A stretch of DNA of 57,186 bases from Bacteroidia bacterium (lineage in GTDB: Bacteria > Bacteroidota > Bacteroidia > Bacteroidales > GWF2-35-48): assembly GCA_016212695.1 (NCBI GenBank), contig JACREX010000106.1, positions 1 to 57,186 of the forward strand. The letters are read 5' to 3'. Of the stretch, positions 9,611 to 17,366 are shown piece by piece. Below the pieces are notes generated by a model. That model was given only the letters and a program-made list of their open reading frames with translations, was not told the DNA's origin and did not search any database. The position numbers and the translations under genes were made by a program. The first letter of the stretch is position 1. The number at the start of each line of letters is the position of its first letter.

Positions 9611-11029
9611 CTATATCCGGAATTTAATTTTTCCTGCGGCATACAGCCACATTTTCAGGAGCAGAAAACCATGTTTGAAGCGCGAGATGTTTGTTTCTCC
9701 ATAGGTTCTTTCCTGGTATCGAATGGGAAGGTCAATAATTTTCAGGTTCAGTTTATAGGCACCGAATATCAGGTCGAAATCTCCGAACGGATCAAAATCT
9801 CCAAAGAATGAACGGTTTTTCACCAGCCTATTGTAATCGTCGCGAAACATAACTTTTGTGCCGCAGAGCGTATCTTTAATCGGTTGCTCAAGTATCCATG
9901 TGAAAGCAAGGCTGAAGAATTTATTGCCCAGCGTATTCAGAAACCTCATGGCATTTTTTTCCATCGGATATACAAGCCGTGAACCATTAATAAATTCGCC
10001 CTTCCCCGATGCAATAGCGTTATAGAATTTAGGCAGGACTTCGGGCGGCACGGTGAGGTCGGCATCAAGAATCATCAGTATATCTCCTTTGGCTATTGAA
10101 TACCCCTTTCTTACTGCGTCGCCTTTACCTTTTCCTTCCTGTTGCGTGATCCCGATATCGTGCGTATCCTTATATTTCAATTGAATTTCCTTGATCTTTT
10201 CCCAAGTGTCATCGGTGGAATTGCCTTCAACAAAAATTATCTCCAGATGCTTGCTGAACTTAGGCAACCGGAGAATTGCATTTTCAATATTCCCGCTCTC
10301 ATTCCTCGCAGGAATCACAACAGTGGCAGAATATTTTTCAGTGAAATCGTCTGTTTTTGGCATCGGTCTCGCAAAAACAAAATTATTTATCGTAAGGCTG
10401 TTGAACAGCGGCAGTTTTTCAATGATGCGGTTGAAGAAATAAGAAAGAAGGGGAATATAATAGGGTATCAGTAATTTTCTATTGCGCCTGTAAACATCAA
10501 AACCGGAAAGATACAATAAATTGCCGATATCTTTGTTCGACAGCCAGCTAAGCGGGAGTGTCTTTTTTTTGATCCCGATGAACTCTGCAAATTTTATCAG
10601 CGGCGCCCAGAAATAATTAAAATAGGTTACGATAATTCGGGTCTTTTCATGACAAACGGAGTGGAGATTTTTAAAGACAAGTTCTATATCGTCGAGCCAT
10701 CCTATAAGATTGGAAAGGATGACGACATCGAATTTTTCATCAAGATATAATGATTCGGCAGACATCACATGGAATTCGCAATCGCTGAACTGCTTTTTTG
10801 CGTTTTCAATCATTATCTCGCTGAAATCAATCCCGACTTTTCTTTTTCCCTTCACTTCGTGAATCAGTTCACCTGTTCCGCATCCGATCTCAAGGACTGA
10901 ATTTTCTTCATGCAAAAAATAATTACAGTATTTGGTAATAGAGTCCCAATAGTATGCTTTTGATCTTCTGTAACTGATCCTGTTATCTGCTAAGGAATTA
11001 AAATATTCTTTATATTTATTTCTTTGCAT
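9611..11029 (-). CDS. Fused SAM methyltransferase - family 2 glycosyltransferase (472 aa)
   Basis: Residues about 1-215 form a class I SAM-dependent methyltransferase (VLEIGCGTGELIHEV, then GIDFSEIMIENA). Residues about 230-472 are a GT-A family 2 glycosyltransferase of the dolichyl/polyprenyl-phosphate sugar synthase type: ATVVIPARNESGNIENAI, the metal site DADLTVPPEVL, and DTLCGTKVMFR. No membrane anchor is evident. The gene is transcribed after the GT-C membrane protein (51-base gap). The likely job is to make a polyprenyl-phosphate-linked sugar, with the methyltransferase half acting on the same glycan or lipid; the acceptor cannot be read from the sequence. ATG at 11029 gives the full methyltransferase fold. 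Confidence 0.85.
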   Translation of the reverse strand: MQRNKYKEYFNSLADNRISYRRSKAYYWDSITKYCNYFLHEENSVLEIGCGTGELIHEVKGKRKVGIDFSEIMIENAKKQFSDCEFHVMSAESLYLDEKFDVVILSNLIGWLDDIELVFKNLHSVCHEKTRIIVTYFNYFWAPLIKFAEFIGIKKKTLPLSWLSNKDIGNLLYLSGFDVYRRNRKLLIPYYIPLLSYFFNRIIEKLPLFNSLTINNFVFARPMPKTDDFTEKYSATVVIPARNESGNIENAILRLPKFSKHLEIIFVEGNSTDDTWEKIKEIQLKYKDTHDIGITQQEGKGKGDAVRKGYSIAKGDILMILDADLTVPPEVLPKFYNAIASGKGEFINGSRLVYPMEKNAMRFLNTLGNKFFSLAFTWILEQPIKDTLCGTKVMFRDDYNRLVKNRSFFGDFDPFGDFDLIFGAYKLNLKIIDLPIRYQERTYGETNISRFKHGFLLLKMWLYAAGKIKFRI

Positions 11030-11080
11030 ATCCTGATTTCTTGCGTCTTCATGCTGTGCTTTATTTCCTTGTGTCCGTTA

Positions 11081-13114
11081 TCAAGTCTTTTTATCATAAT
11101 GTATTTCAATAAGTTTTGCAGGCTCATCGGCTCCTATAACATATTTTTCCGAGAACATAGCGGGGTATTTAAGCTGTATAAAATACAGAAACCTGTTGAT
11201 GGTATCAATTATTTCGCCTGTTTTCACTTTTGGATTTTTTCTGAGACTGGCCATGATCACATATTTAACTTTTGTCTTTTCGAGCCGTTCCAGCATCACA
11301 TCCGGTTCGTAAATCATAATATTTTTATTATCTTTTTTGGCTTCTGCAAAAAATTTATCAAGGTCGCTTCTGTGAGTGAGTTTTGCTTGATCCAGTTTCT
11401 CTGAATATGCAGGAATATCCGATTCGGCAACAGAATAAACGCCATACATAAACGCTTCTTTTACCCGCCCGTTTTCATCGGTTTTATTTCCGTTTATAAA
11501 AGCTATAGCGTTTTTTCTGAGTTGTTCGGTAACTATCAATCCGGGCTGGTTATTGTTGATTTCGTTTAATTTTACTGCGATAACCGATATTTTTTGGCCC
11601 TTGATTTTTTTCAACAGGCTGTCGGGTTCAATATTAGGAACCTTATATAAAGAGACAAATTTCCGGCTGCTGTAAATAAATGAAATATCAGCCTTCCTGC
11701 TTCCGATCTCTTCTCCGGCAGGGATATTCTTTGCAGCCCATTTACTTAAATTGATAAAATTAATCCAGTCGGGGGTAAGCCCGTAAAGCATATCTCCGGA
11801 TAAATTTTTGCTAAGGATTTCTTTTTTCTCTTTCACTTTCGGCCCGGTTGTCGAGAATGTGGAAAAAAATATTACTAATATTAATAAGGGTAGTATAAAT
11901 TGGACTTTTTTTAACTTTTCCGTTTTCAATAAATAAAAGAGACCTCCGAAAAGAATGACAAGAATAAGCGGGTAATAAATAATTACAAGCCTTGCCTGGT
12001 CCCATTGTTTTTGAAGCAAGATAAAAGTAATAAAGCATAATACGCCTGTGTAGATACTTGTAAAAAGCAGATACCGGTTTTTTCTGAAAGCCCAGTAAAT
12101 GGCAAGGGCAAATAACAGGTAAACTAAGAATGTTAAAAAAGGATATATAACAGTGCCATCCGTAAATCCGAAGAAATAAAACAAATGTTTAGACAGGTAA
12201 AGGTTCGAATTATCGAAGAATCTTCCGATATAGCCTGATAAATCTTCCGATCCTTTTGCTGCATTGTAGGCATCTTTTTGAAAAAATAATTTCGCCTGAT
12301 TTTGGAATTGAATATCATTTGCAGCCCATAATATCTTTTTCAGAAACTCATAAGGCAGAGAAAAAACCATAAATCCCCCTATTGCAAATACTATTTTTTT
12401 CCACTGTCTTTCTAAAGCAAAGAACAAAACAACACTGATAACGCTGCCGTATCCTATACTCCGGTTTAAACCAAGAAGAAACATGGATAATCCCAGGAGT
12501 AAGAACTTTTTGTAAGAATTTTTTATGGTAACAGGTTCAGAATTTTCTGTAATAAAATAGTTAAAGACTATTAAAAAAAACCATCCCTGTAAAAACAAAT
12601 AGAATGCTTCGGAGTAAGTCTGGCTGGCAAAATATAGTAAAGAAGTGTTTACGGAAATAAGAATCATAACCATAGCCTGTAAAAAAGGAGATATCTTATT
12701 CTTAAAGGCTTTATAGAAAAAAATGAGATGAAATGTAATAAAAACGAGAGAAAGAAATTTAAGAACGGGCAGGTTAACGCCAAAAACTGCGACAAAAATA
12801 CTTAACATCATAGGGTATAAGGCGCCCTGGAACCCGGGGTAACTGAAATCATGGATAAAATCGTATGCCCTCACAATGTATGCAGAATCATCTCCGCCAT
12901 CGCTTACTTTTACATCAAACAAAAGGGTGGAAAAAAGTACTGTGAGCGAAAGACATATCCATAAAAACAATTTTCTTCTTTTATCAAAAAAATTATCGAG
13001 CGCAGTAAAGAAATCACCTGATGATACCGGTTGAACAGTTTTTCGCTGGGGTGTTTTTATATTCCTGTCCTGTTTCGAAGGAACTGTTTTCACCGGTTTC
13101 TTCTTATTTGCCAT
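11081..13114 (-). CDS. Multi-spanning GT-C (ArnT/PMT-like) membrane glycosyltransferase (677 aa)
   Basis: A basic cytosolic N-terminus (residues 1-45) is followed by about ten hydrophobic helices between residues 48 and 410, then a soluble C-terminal region of about 260 residues. The first external loop carries GGDDSAYIVRAYDF, in the place where GT-C enzymes have their catalytic acidic pair, followed by SYPGFQGALYPMM. This architecture fits GT39/ArnT-type enzymes that use polyprenyl-phosphate sugars. The downstream neighbour encodes a synthase for such donors, which supports the assignment. Substrate and acceptor are unknown. ATG at 13114; a -7 box lies 20 bases upstream. Confidence 0.75.
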   Translation of the reverse strand: MANKKKPVKTVPSKQDRNIKTPQRKTVQPVSSGDFFTALDNFFDKRRKLFLWICLSLTVLFSTLLFDVKVSDGGDDSAYIVRAYDFIHDFSYPGFQGALYPMMLSIFVAVFGVNLPVLKFLSLVFITFHLIFFYKAFKNKISPFLQAMVMILISVNTSLLYFASQTYSEAFYLFLQGWFFLIVFNYFITENSEPVTIKNSYKKFLLLGLSMFLLGLNRSIGYGSVISVVLFFALERQWKKIVFAIGGFMVFSLPYEFLKKILWAANDIQFQNQAKLFFQKDAYNAAKGSEDLSGYIGRFFDNSNLYLSKHLFYFFGFTDGTVIYPFLTFLVYLLFALAIYWAFRKNRYLLFTSIYTGVLCFITFILLQKQWDQARLVIIYYPLILVILFGGLFYLLKTEKLKKVQFILPLLILVIFFSTFSTTGPKVKEKKEILSKNLSGDMLYGLTPDWINFINLSKWAAKNIPAGEEIGSRKADISFIYSSRKFVSLYKVPNIEPDSLLKKIKGQKISVIAVKLNEINNNQPGLIVTEQLRKNAIAFINGNKTDENGRVKEAFMYGVYSVAESDIPAYSEKLDQAKLTHRSDLDKFFAEAKKDNKNIMIYEPDVMLERLEKTKVKYVIMASLRKNPKVKTGEIIDTINRFLYFIQLKYPAMFSEKYVIGADEPAKLIEIHYDKKT

Positions 13115-13134
13115 TTCATTAATCGTTTAAGCGG

Positions 13135-13142
13135 CAAATATA
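13135..13142 (-). promoter_or_regulatory. Candidate -7 box (TATATTTG) for the GT-C/GT2 pair
   Basis: TATATTTG on the minus strand, 20 bases before ATG 13114. No clear -33 TTTG is seen at 18-20 bases. Confidence 0.35.
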
Positions 13143-13613
13143 TCAAAATATTTACTTCGCCGAATTTTGTTTAACCTTAATTCCGCAAATTGAGACATAA
13201 CATTAGTTTGATATACAAGGATCAATTTTTCACAAGCTAATTTAAAAAATTGCTGAGATTTATTTTGAATTTTGTTCCAACAGATGAAAATATGGTGAGA
13301 AAAACACAAATTTTCTGAACACAGAACATGCCTTTCATGATCAGTTCTACTGTTTCAATGTGAATGATTTTTACATATGCGAAACGGATAACCAGATAAA
13401 TATATCAAACAAATGTAACATTTATATTTTACTTTACGTATATATTATCAAAGTGTAATTTAAAATTTTAACATATGGCGAAATTCTGGTTATTCTGGGC
13501 AAAAAAAGCAGTTTAGAGTGACTGAAAAAAATGCGCCCGATTTTAGAAAAACCATCCGTCAAACTTTAAACTGCAAATTTAAAAAGAGTATTAATTTTTT
13601 AAACTTTACAGTT
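13143..13613. other. AT-rich intergenic region between divergent genes
   Basis: About 470 bases without a convincing gene. Small ORFs here (for example 13127-13309 minus) have no signal peptide, motif or sensible composition. A GTG at 13518 would extend the downstream gene but yields a non-signal-like leader. The region should hold the promoter of the 13614 gene, but I find no clean TAnnTTTG match; TAAACTTTA near 13600 is the closest. Confidence 0.5.
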
Positions 13614-14141
13614 ATGAAAAAGCTAATTCTTACATTAAGAGCAGTCAAAATCATAGCATTATTAGTAATGGTTTTGATAAATGGATTGGTTTTGGCACAA
13701 GGTAATAGTAATGGTCAGGGAAATGACAAAATAAAAATATGCCATTGTCCGGATGGAAATCCAAACAATTGCCAGACGATCACCATTAGCATTGGTGCAT
13801 TGGATGCACATTTGGCACTTGGCGATTATGTGGGACCTTGTATAAATAATATGCAACCTGAACTTCTTAAAGTACTTGTTTCGCCAAATCCATATGCCAC
13901 ACAAACAAATATTGAGTATGATTTACGTGAAGAAAGCTTAGTCAAAATTGATGTTTATAACCAAACAGGTTATAAGATTCATACAATAGTGAATGAAACA
14001 AAGCAAGCAGGGAAGTACTCTAATAATTTCAGTGCAAAAAGCTTAGGCTATCCTTCTGGAATTTATTTATTAAAGGCAACTGTATTAACCGTAACCGAAT
14101 ATGTAGAACGTTCTGTAATAATTGTTGAGATTGATTATTAA
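13614..14141 (+). CDS. Small secreted protein with ICH...AHLALGD mini-domain and T9SS sorting domain (175 aa)
   Basis: I start at ATG 13614 because it gives a proper signal peptide (LRAVKIIALLVMVLINGLVLAQ); the GTG at 13518 would bury it. After a Gly/Asn linker comes the Cys/His mini-domain NDKIKICHCPDGNPNNC ... AHLALGDYVGPC (residues about 40-80), matching the one in the gene remnant at 127-1419. The rest (VLVSPNPYATQTNIEYDL ... GKYSNNFSA ... YPSGIYLLKA) is a T9SS C-terminal sorting domain, slightly divergent at its end. Predicted to be exported and surface-attached. The mini-domain's conserved C, H, H and D residues hint at metal binding, which is inference. Confidence 0.8.
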   Translation: MKKLILTLRAVKIIALLVMVLINGLVLAQGNSNGQGNDKIKICHCPDGNPNNCQTITISIGALDAHLALGDYVGPCINNMQPELLKVLVSPNPYATQTNIEYDLREESLVKIDVYNQTGYKIHTIVNETKQAGKYSNNFSAKSLGYPSGIYLLKATVLTVTEYVERSVIIVEIDY

Positions 14142-14165
14142 CCTGAACTGTTCACAAACGATTAG

Positions 14166-14233
14166 ACCTTAGTGTTTTTATATCTTTGTGGCATTTCTTA
14201 ATATTTGTCACTAAGTGTCAGAGACACTAAGGT
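14166..14233. repeat. Inverted repeat overlapping the plsY stop codon
   Basis: accttagtgt (14166-14175) is mirrored by acactaaggt (14224-14233), with an inner hairpin AGTGTC-aga-GACACT near 14213-14227. It lies between convergent genes; on the minus strand it includes the last codons and stop of plsY. It could act as a bidirectional hairpin or be a dispersed repeat. Confidence 0.65.
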
Positions 14234-14865
14234 TTTTTCCTTCTGAACAGTTTTGCTTTGGATTCATTTCCATGTATTAGCCGTACAATATTTTTCCTAT
14301 GTGTGAAAAGCAAAAGTATCGCAATAACAACAGAAAAAATTATTAACGATAAAATCTTTATCTTGAAAAGAAATACCACAAGAAAGGGAAATGAAATACC
14401 GGAAAGCATTGAACTCAGGGAAACATATCTTGAAATAAGCAGGCAAACACAAAAAATACCCATAGCTAAGAGAGCCGGGAAAAGTTGTATTGCCAGCACC
14501 AATCCGAGAAGCGTTGCAACGCCTTTGCCTCCTTTGAATCCTGCATAAATAGGAAAAATATGACCAAGAACTGCAGCAATACCAAGCAGAATCTGAAAAT
14601 TTATATAGATATCAGTAGCAGGAGTAAAGAACCCTGTGAAATCAGCCAGTTTAACGGCAAGCCATCCTTTGAATACGTCGAAAAGAAGTACAGGGATACC
14701 TGCTTTAATACCAAGAACACGGAACGTATTTGTAGCGCCTGCATTGCCGCTGCCATGCTTTCGTATATCAAGCCCGAAGAATATTATACCAACCCATACA
14801 GCCGTAGGTATTGACCCGAGCAGATACGCTGCTGCAATAGTTACAATTTGAAATACTAAATCCAA
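14227..14865 (-). CDS. plsY: Glycerol-3-phosphate acyltransferase PlsY
   Basis: PlsY transfers an acyl group from acyl phosphate to glycerol 3-phosphate, the first step of phospholipid synthesis, in the inner membrane. The protein has the family length (212 aa), five hydrophobic helices and the three signature loops: LLGSIPTAVW near residue 15, HGSGNAGATNTFRVLG near residues 37-52, and FKGGKGVATLLG near residue 110. The start is TTG at 14865; upstream in-frame codons contain no ATG. The stop is embedded in an inverted repeat. It stands apart from neighbouring genes and has its own -7 box. Confidence 0.95.
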   Translation of the reverse strand: MDLVFQIVTIAAAYLLGSIPTAVWVGIIFFGLDIRKHGSGNAGATNTFRVLGIKAGIPVLLFDVFKGWLAVKLADFTGFFTPATDIYINFQILLGIAAVLGHIFPIYAGFKGGKGVATLLGLVLAIQLFPALLAMGIFCVCLLISRYVSLSSMLSGISFPFLVVFLFKIKILSLIIFSVVIAILLLFTHRKNIVRLIHGNESKAKLFRRKKP

Positions 14866-14909
14866 GAGATTAATATTATCCGTAATATTCAGTCTGTATA
14901 ATTACGTTG

Positions 14910-14917
14910 CAAAAGTA
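14910..14917 (-). promoter_or_regulatory. Candidate -7 box (TACTTTTG) for plsY
   Basis: The minus strand reads TACTTTTG, a match to TAnnTTTG, 44 bases before the TTG start of plsY. The -33 position is A/T-rich without a clear TTTG. Confidence 0.4.
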
Positions 14918-14982
14918 GAGATTATTTTATTTTTTAACTAAAACCTGAAGACTTTATAATAACAAATGAATGTTAGTAAAAT

Positions 14983-15011
14983 AAAAAACCCCGAATTTAT
15001 CGGGGTTTTTT
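14983..15011. terminator. Rho-independent terminator, bidirectional
   Basis: An 11-bp stem (AAAAAACCCCG / CGGGGTTTTTT) closes a 7-base AT loop and is flanked by A and T runs on both sides. It lies 18 bases past the stop of the minus-strand lipoprotein gene and upstream of plsY, so it should end the lipoprotein transcript. Confidence 0.85.
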
Positions 15012-15028
15012 ATTTTGGCTGATCAGAA

Positions 15029-15289
15029 TTATTTTTTCTTCTTGCCTCCTTTTTTTGCATTTTCTTCTGCTTTTGCTATAGAATCCTGCTTAACTTTGTC
15101 CTGAACCTGAGCAATAGAATCCTGAATTTGTTTTTCTTTTGCTGCCTGGATTTCAGCCTGAACAGCTGCAACAGAATCAGCTTTTTGAATGGAATCCTGT
15201 CTTTTCTTTTCCAATTCTTCAGCGCTTGGGCCGCAAGCTACGAAAGCTATTGTGCCAGCGATTAACATAAATGATGCAAACTTTTTCAT
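15029..15289 (-). CDS. Small lipoprotein with charged helical repeats (86 aa)
   Basis: The N-terminus MKKFASFMLIAGTIAFVACG is a lipoprotein signal with the lipobox FVAC (Cys 19). The mature part is a long amphipathic helix with repeated QDSIxxAD/QDSIAQVQDK units and a very basic tail (KKGGKKKK). Such small Lys/Gln/Asp-rich lipoproteins are common in Bacteroidota and have no assigned role; a link between the outer membrane and peptidoglycan would fit the shape but is inference. It has its own -7 box upstream and a strong terminator downstream, so it is a single-gene transcript, possibly an abundant one. Confidence 0.8.
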   Translation of the reverse strand: MKKFASFMLIAGTIAFVACGPSAEELEKKRQDSIQKADSVAAVQAEIQAAKEKQIQDSIAQVQDKVKQDSIAKAEENAKKGGKKKK

Positions 15290-15332
15290 ACGATTTAAAT
15301 TTAAATTAATTAATTATTGATAAACGACGGTG

Positions 15333-15340
15333 CAAATTTA
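15333..15340 (-). promoter_or_regulatory. Candidate -7 box (TAAATTTG) for the lipoprotein gene
   Basis: TAAATTTG on the minus strand, with TTTC 16 bases further upstream as a weak -33 element, 43 bases before the ATG at 15289. Confidence 0.5.
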
Positions 15341-15417
15341 TACGATTTTTTAATATGAAAAATATTTTTCGTGTTTTTTTTTCGTAAAATATAAACAAGG
15401 TTTCAACAGCTTGTATA

Positions 15418-15460
15418 ACCTGCCTGCCGCCTGTCCCGTTTTACGGGAATAGGCAAGGTA
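15418..15460. repeat. Imperfect hairpin of the tgcctgcc...ggcaagg type
   Basis: tgcctgcc and tcccgt on the left face acggga and aggcaagg on the right, giving an imperfect stem around a short T-rich loop. The outer sequence resembles the palindrome tgcctgccggcaggca inside the SpoIIE gene at 26105, so both may belong to one dispersed repeat family. It lies in the 220-base gap before the dnaX promoter. Confidence 0.6.
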
Positions 15461-15536
15461 ACCCGATGACAGTACAGATTGATTATTTGTTAATTGTTTC
15501 TGCGTAAAGATGTTTTCAGGATTGCCCATTAATCAT

Positions 15537-15544
15537 TATCTTTG
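15537..15544 (+). promoter_or_regulatory. Promoter -7 box (TATCTTTG) for dnaX
   Basis: TATCTTTG matches TAnnTTTG; TTTTC at 15513-15517, about 19 bases upstream, can serve as the -33 element. The expected transcription start lies about 15 bases before ATG 15567, which supports that start over the ATG-like codon at 15510. Confidence 0.6.
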
Positions 15545-15566
15545 TGAAAATTTAAAATGGATTGTA

Positions 15567-17291
15567 ATGGAGAATTACATTGTATCTGCGAGGAAGTATC
15601 GTCCTGCGACCTTCGAGACTGTAGTGGGGCAAACGGCTATTACTACCACGCTAAAAAATGCCATCAAAAGTAAGCACCTTGCGCATGCGTATTTATTCTG
15701 CGGCCCGCGCGGCATCGGCAAAACTACCTGTGCGAGGATTTATGCAAAAGTCATCAATTGCAGTAATGTTACGGATCGTAATGAACCATGCAATACCTGC
15801 GAATCGTGCAAAGCATTTAACGATAACCGTTCTTATAATATTCACGAATTGGATGCCGCTTCTAACAATACGGTGGACGACATCCGCCAGATTGTGGACC
15901 AGGTGAGGATACCGCCCCAGATCGGAAAATACAAGGTTTATATTATTGATGAAGTTCATATGCTGTCGTCGGGCGCATTCAATGCATTTCTTAAAACCCT
16001 CGAAGAACCGCCGGCTCATGCCATATTCATACTTGCCACCACAGAGAAGCATAAAATAATCCCCACGATTTTATCCCGCTGCCAAATCTATGATTTCAAC
16101 AGGATAAAAATGGAAGATATCGTGAAGCATCTGGAGTATGTAGCAAAAAACGAAGGCGTATCTGCCGATTCCGATGCGCTGAACATCATCGCCCAGAAAT
16201 CGGAAGGCTCCATGCGCGATGCGCTTTCTTTCTTCGACCAGATCGTTAGTTTTTCGGGCGGAAATATTACATACGAAAGCGCACTTACCCATCTGAATGT
16301 GCTGGATTATGAATATTTTTTCAACATCACCGATTTTTTCCTGCAGAATAATATTTCCGAAGCGCTAATGATGTTTGACGAAATCCTGAATAAAGGTTTC
16401 GACGGGCATCATTTTATTACCGGAATAGCGGAACATTTCAGGGATCTGCTTGTGAGCAGGGATACGGCAACCTTAAAATTGCTCGAAGTGGGCGATACGA
16501 TCCGCGTACACTATAAAACACAGGCACAGAAATGTTCTGTTGATTTTTTATTCAAAGCGTTGAAAATATGCAGCCATTGCGATATTTATTATAAGGCCAG
16601 CAAAAATCAGCGTTTGCATGTGGAGCTGGCGCTGATCCAACTTTGCAATATTACAAATTCCGAATCCCAAAGCAAACAGGAAACACCGAATATATCCGTT
16701 CCAAAAACCACCAAACAGGAAACATCCGCTGCTACGGAAAAAATGGCGGTGGTTTCTGAACCAAAACCAAAACCGTATTCTACCCCAAAAAATGAAAAAA
16801 AACAGGAAGATGTAAATCTGCTTAAAGAATCTGTATCTATAAAAGAAGCTGCTAAAACAGGAACAAAAAAACAAAATGAATCAAAACCCGAAGAGGTAAA
16901 ACAACCGGAAACCGAATTATCAGAATCCTTCACACAGGAACTCCTCAGGGAAAAATGGCTGGCGTTTGCAGAAAAACTGAAAGAAGAGAAACCCAGGCTC
17001 TATAACACCATGCACACTCACATGCCTGAGTTGAAAGAAGAATTTATGATTGAGATCGCTTTCAATAACCAGTCGCAAAGCAATGCGATCCGGGAAGTTG
17101 TGAACGAACTCACCCATTACCTGATGAACGAGTTAAAAAATACAAAAATACAACTTGCTGCCGTAATATCTGAGAAAGAAGGCACACAGACAAAAAAACT
17201 TTATACGGACAGCGAGAAGTTCAACTACCTGAACGAAAAAAATCCGAATCTCGGACTTCTTCAAAAAACGCTAAATCTTGATTTCAAATGA
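15567..17291 (+). CDS. dnaX: DNA polymerase III subunit gamma/tau
   Basis: DnaX is the motor ATPase of the clamp loader, which places the sliding clamp on primed DNA. Visible: Walker A GPRGIGKTT (residues 46-54), the zinc module with Cys 65, 75, 78 and 81, Walker B IIDEVHML (127-134), and the SRC arginine finger (ILSRCQ). The AAA+ and collar domains cover about residues 1-370, then a Lys/Glu/Thr-rich linker (about 380-460) and a C-terminal tau-like domain to 574. I start at ATG 15567 (MENYIVSARKYRPATF), which gives the conserved N-terminus and fits the promoter; the longer ORF from 15510 would begin inside the promoter. The stop is followed within 6 bases by a heptad array. Confidence 0.95.
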   Translation: MENYIVSARKYRPATFETVVGQTAITTTLKNAIKSKHLAHAYLFCGPRGIGKTTCARIYAKVINCSNVTDRNEPCNTCESCKAFNDNRSYNIHELDAASNNTVDDIRQIVDQVRIPPQIGKYKVYIIDEVHMLSSGAFNAFLKTLEEPPAHAIFILATTEKHKIIPTILSRCQIYDFNRIKMEDIVKHLEYVAKNEGVSADSDALNIIAQKSEGSMRDALSFFDQIVSFSGGNITYESALTHLNVLDYEYFFNITDFFLQNNISEALMMFDEILNKGFDGHHFITGIAEHFRDLLVSRDTATLKLLEVGDTIRVHYKTQAQKCSVDFLFKALKICSHCDIYYKASKNQRLHVELALIQLCNITNSESQSKQETPNISVPKTTKQETSAATEKMAVVSEPKPKPYSTPKNEKKQEDVNLLKESVSIKEAAKTGTKKQNESKPEEVKQPETELSESFTQELLREKWLAFAEKLKEEKPRLYNTMHTHMPELKEEFMIEIAFNNQSQSNAIREVVNELTHYLMNELKNTKIQLAAVISEKEGTQTKKLYTDSEKFNYLNEKNPNLGLLQKTLNLDFK

Positions 17292-17296
17292 GGGAA

Positions 17297-17366
17297 GAAA
17301 TAGGAAGTATGAGGTAGGAAGTACGATGTAGGATGTAGGATGTACGATTAACGATTAACGATTACC
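17297..17366. repeat. Heptanucleotide array (gatgtag/gattaac), 10 units in phase
   Basis: Ten consecutive 7-bp units run without a phase break: gaaatag, gaagtat, gaggtag, gaagtac, gatgtag twice, gatgtac, gattaac twice, gattacc. They fill the whole gap between the convergent dnaX and rtcB genes and include the rtcB stop codon (17362-17364). The gradual change of unit from left to right looks like repeated local duplication with divergence. Confidence 0.9.

Noticed and set aside
9572-9811. 79-aa plus-strand ORF beside the outer-membrane protein gene
   Set aside because: It is antisense to the end of the methyltransferase-GT2 fusion and shows no protein features.
13127-13309. 60-aa minus-strand ORF in the long intergenic region
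   Set aside because: No motif or ribosome site, odd composition; it also overlaps the promoter of the GT-C gene.
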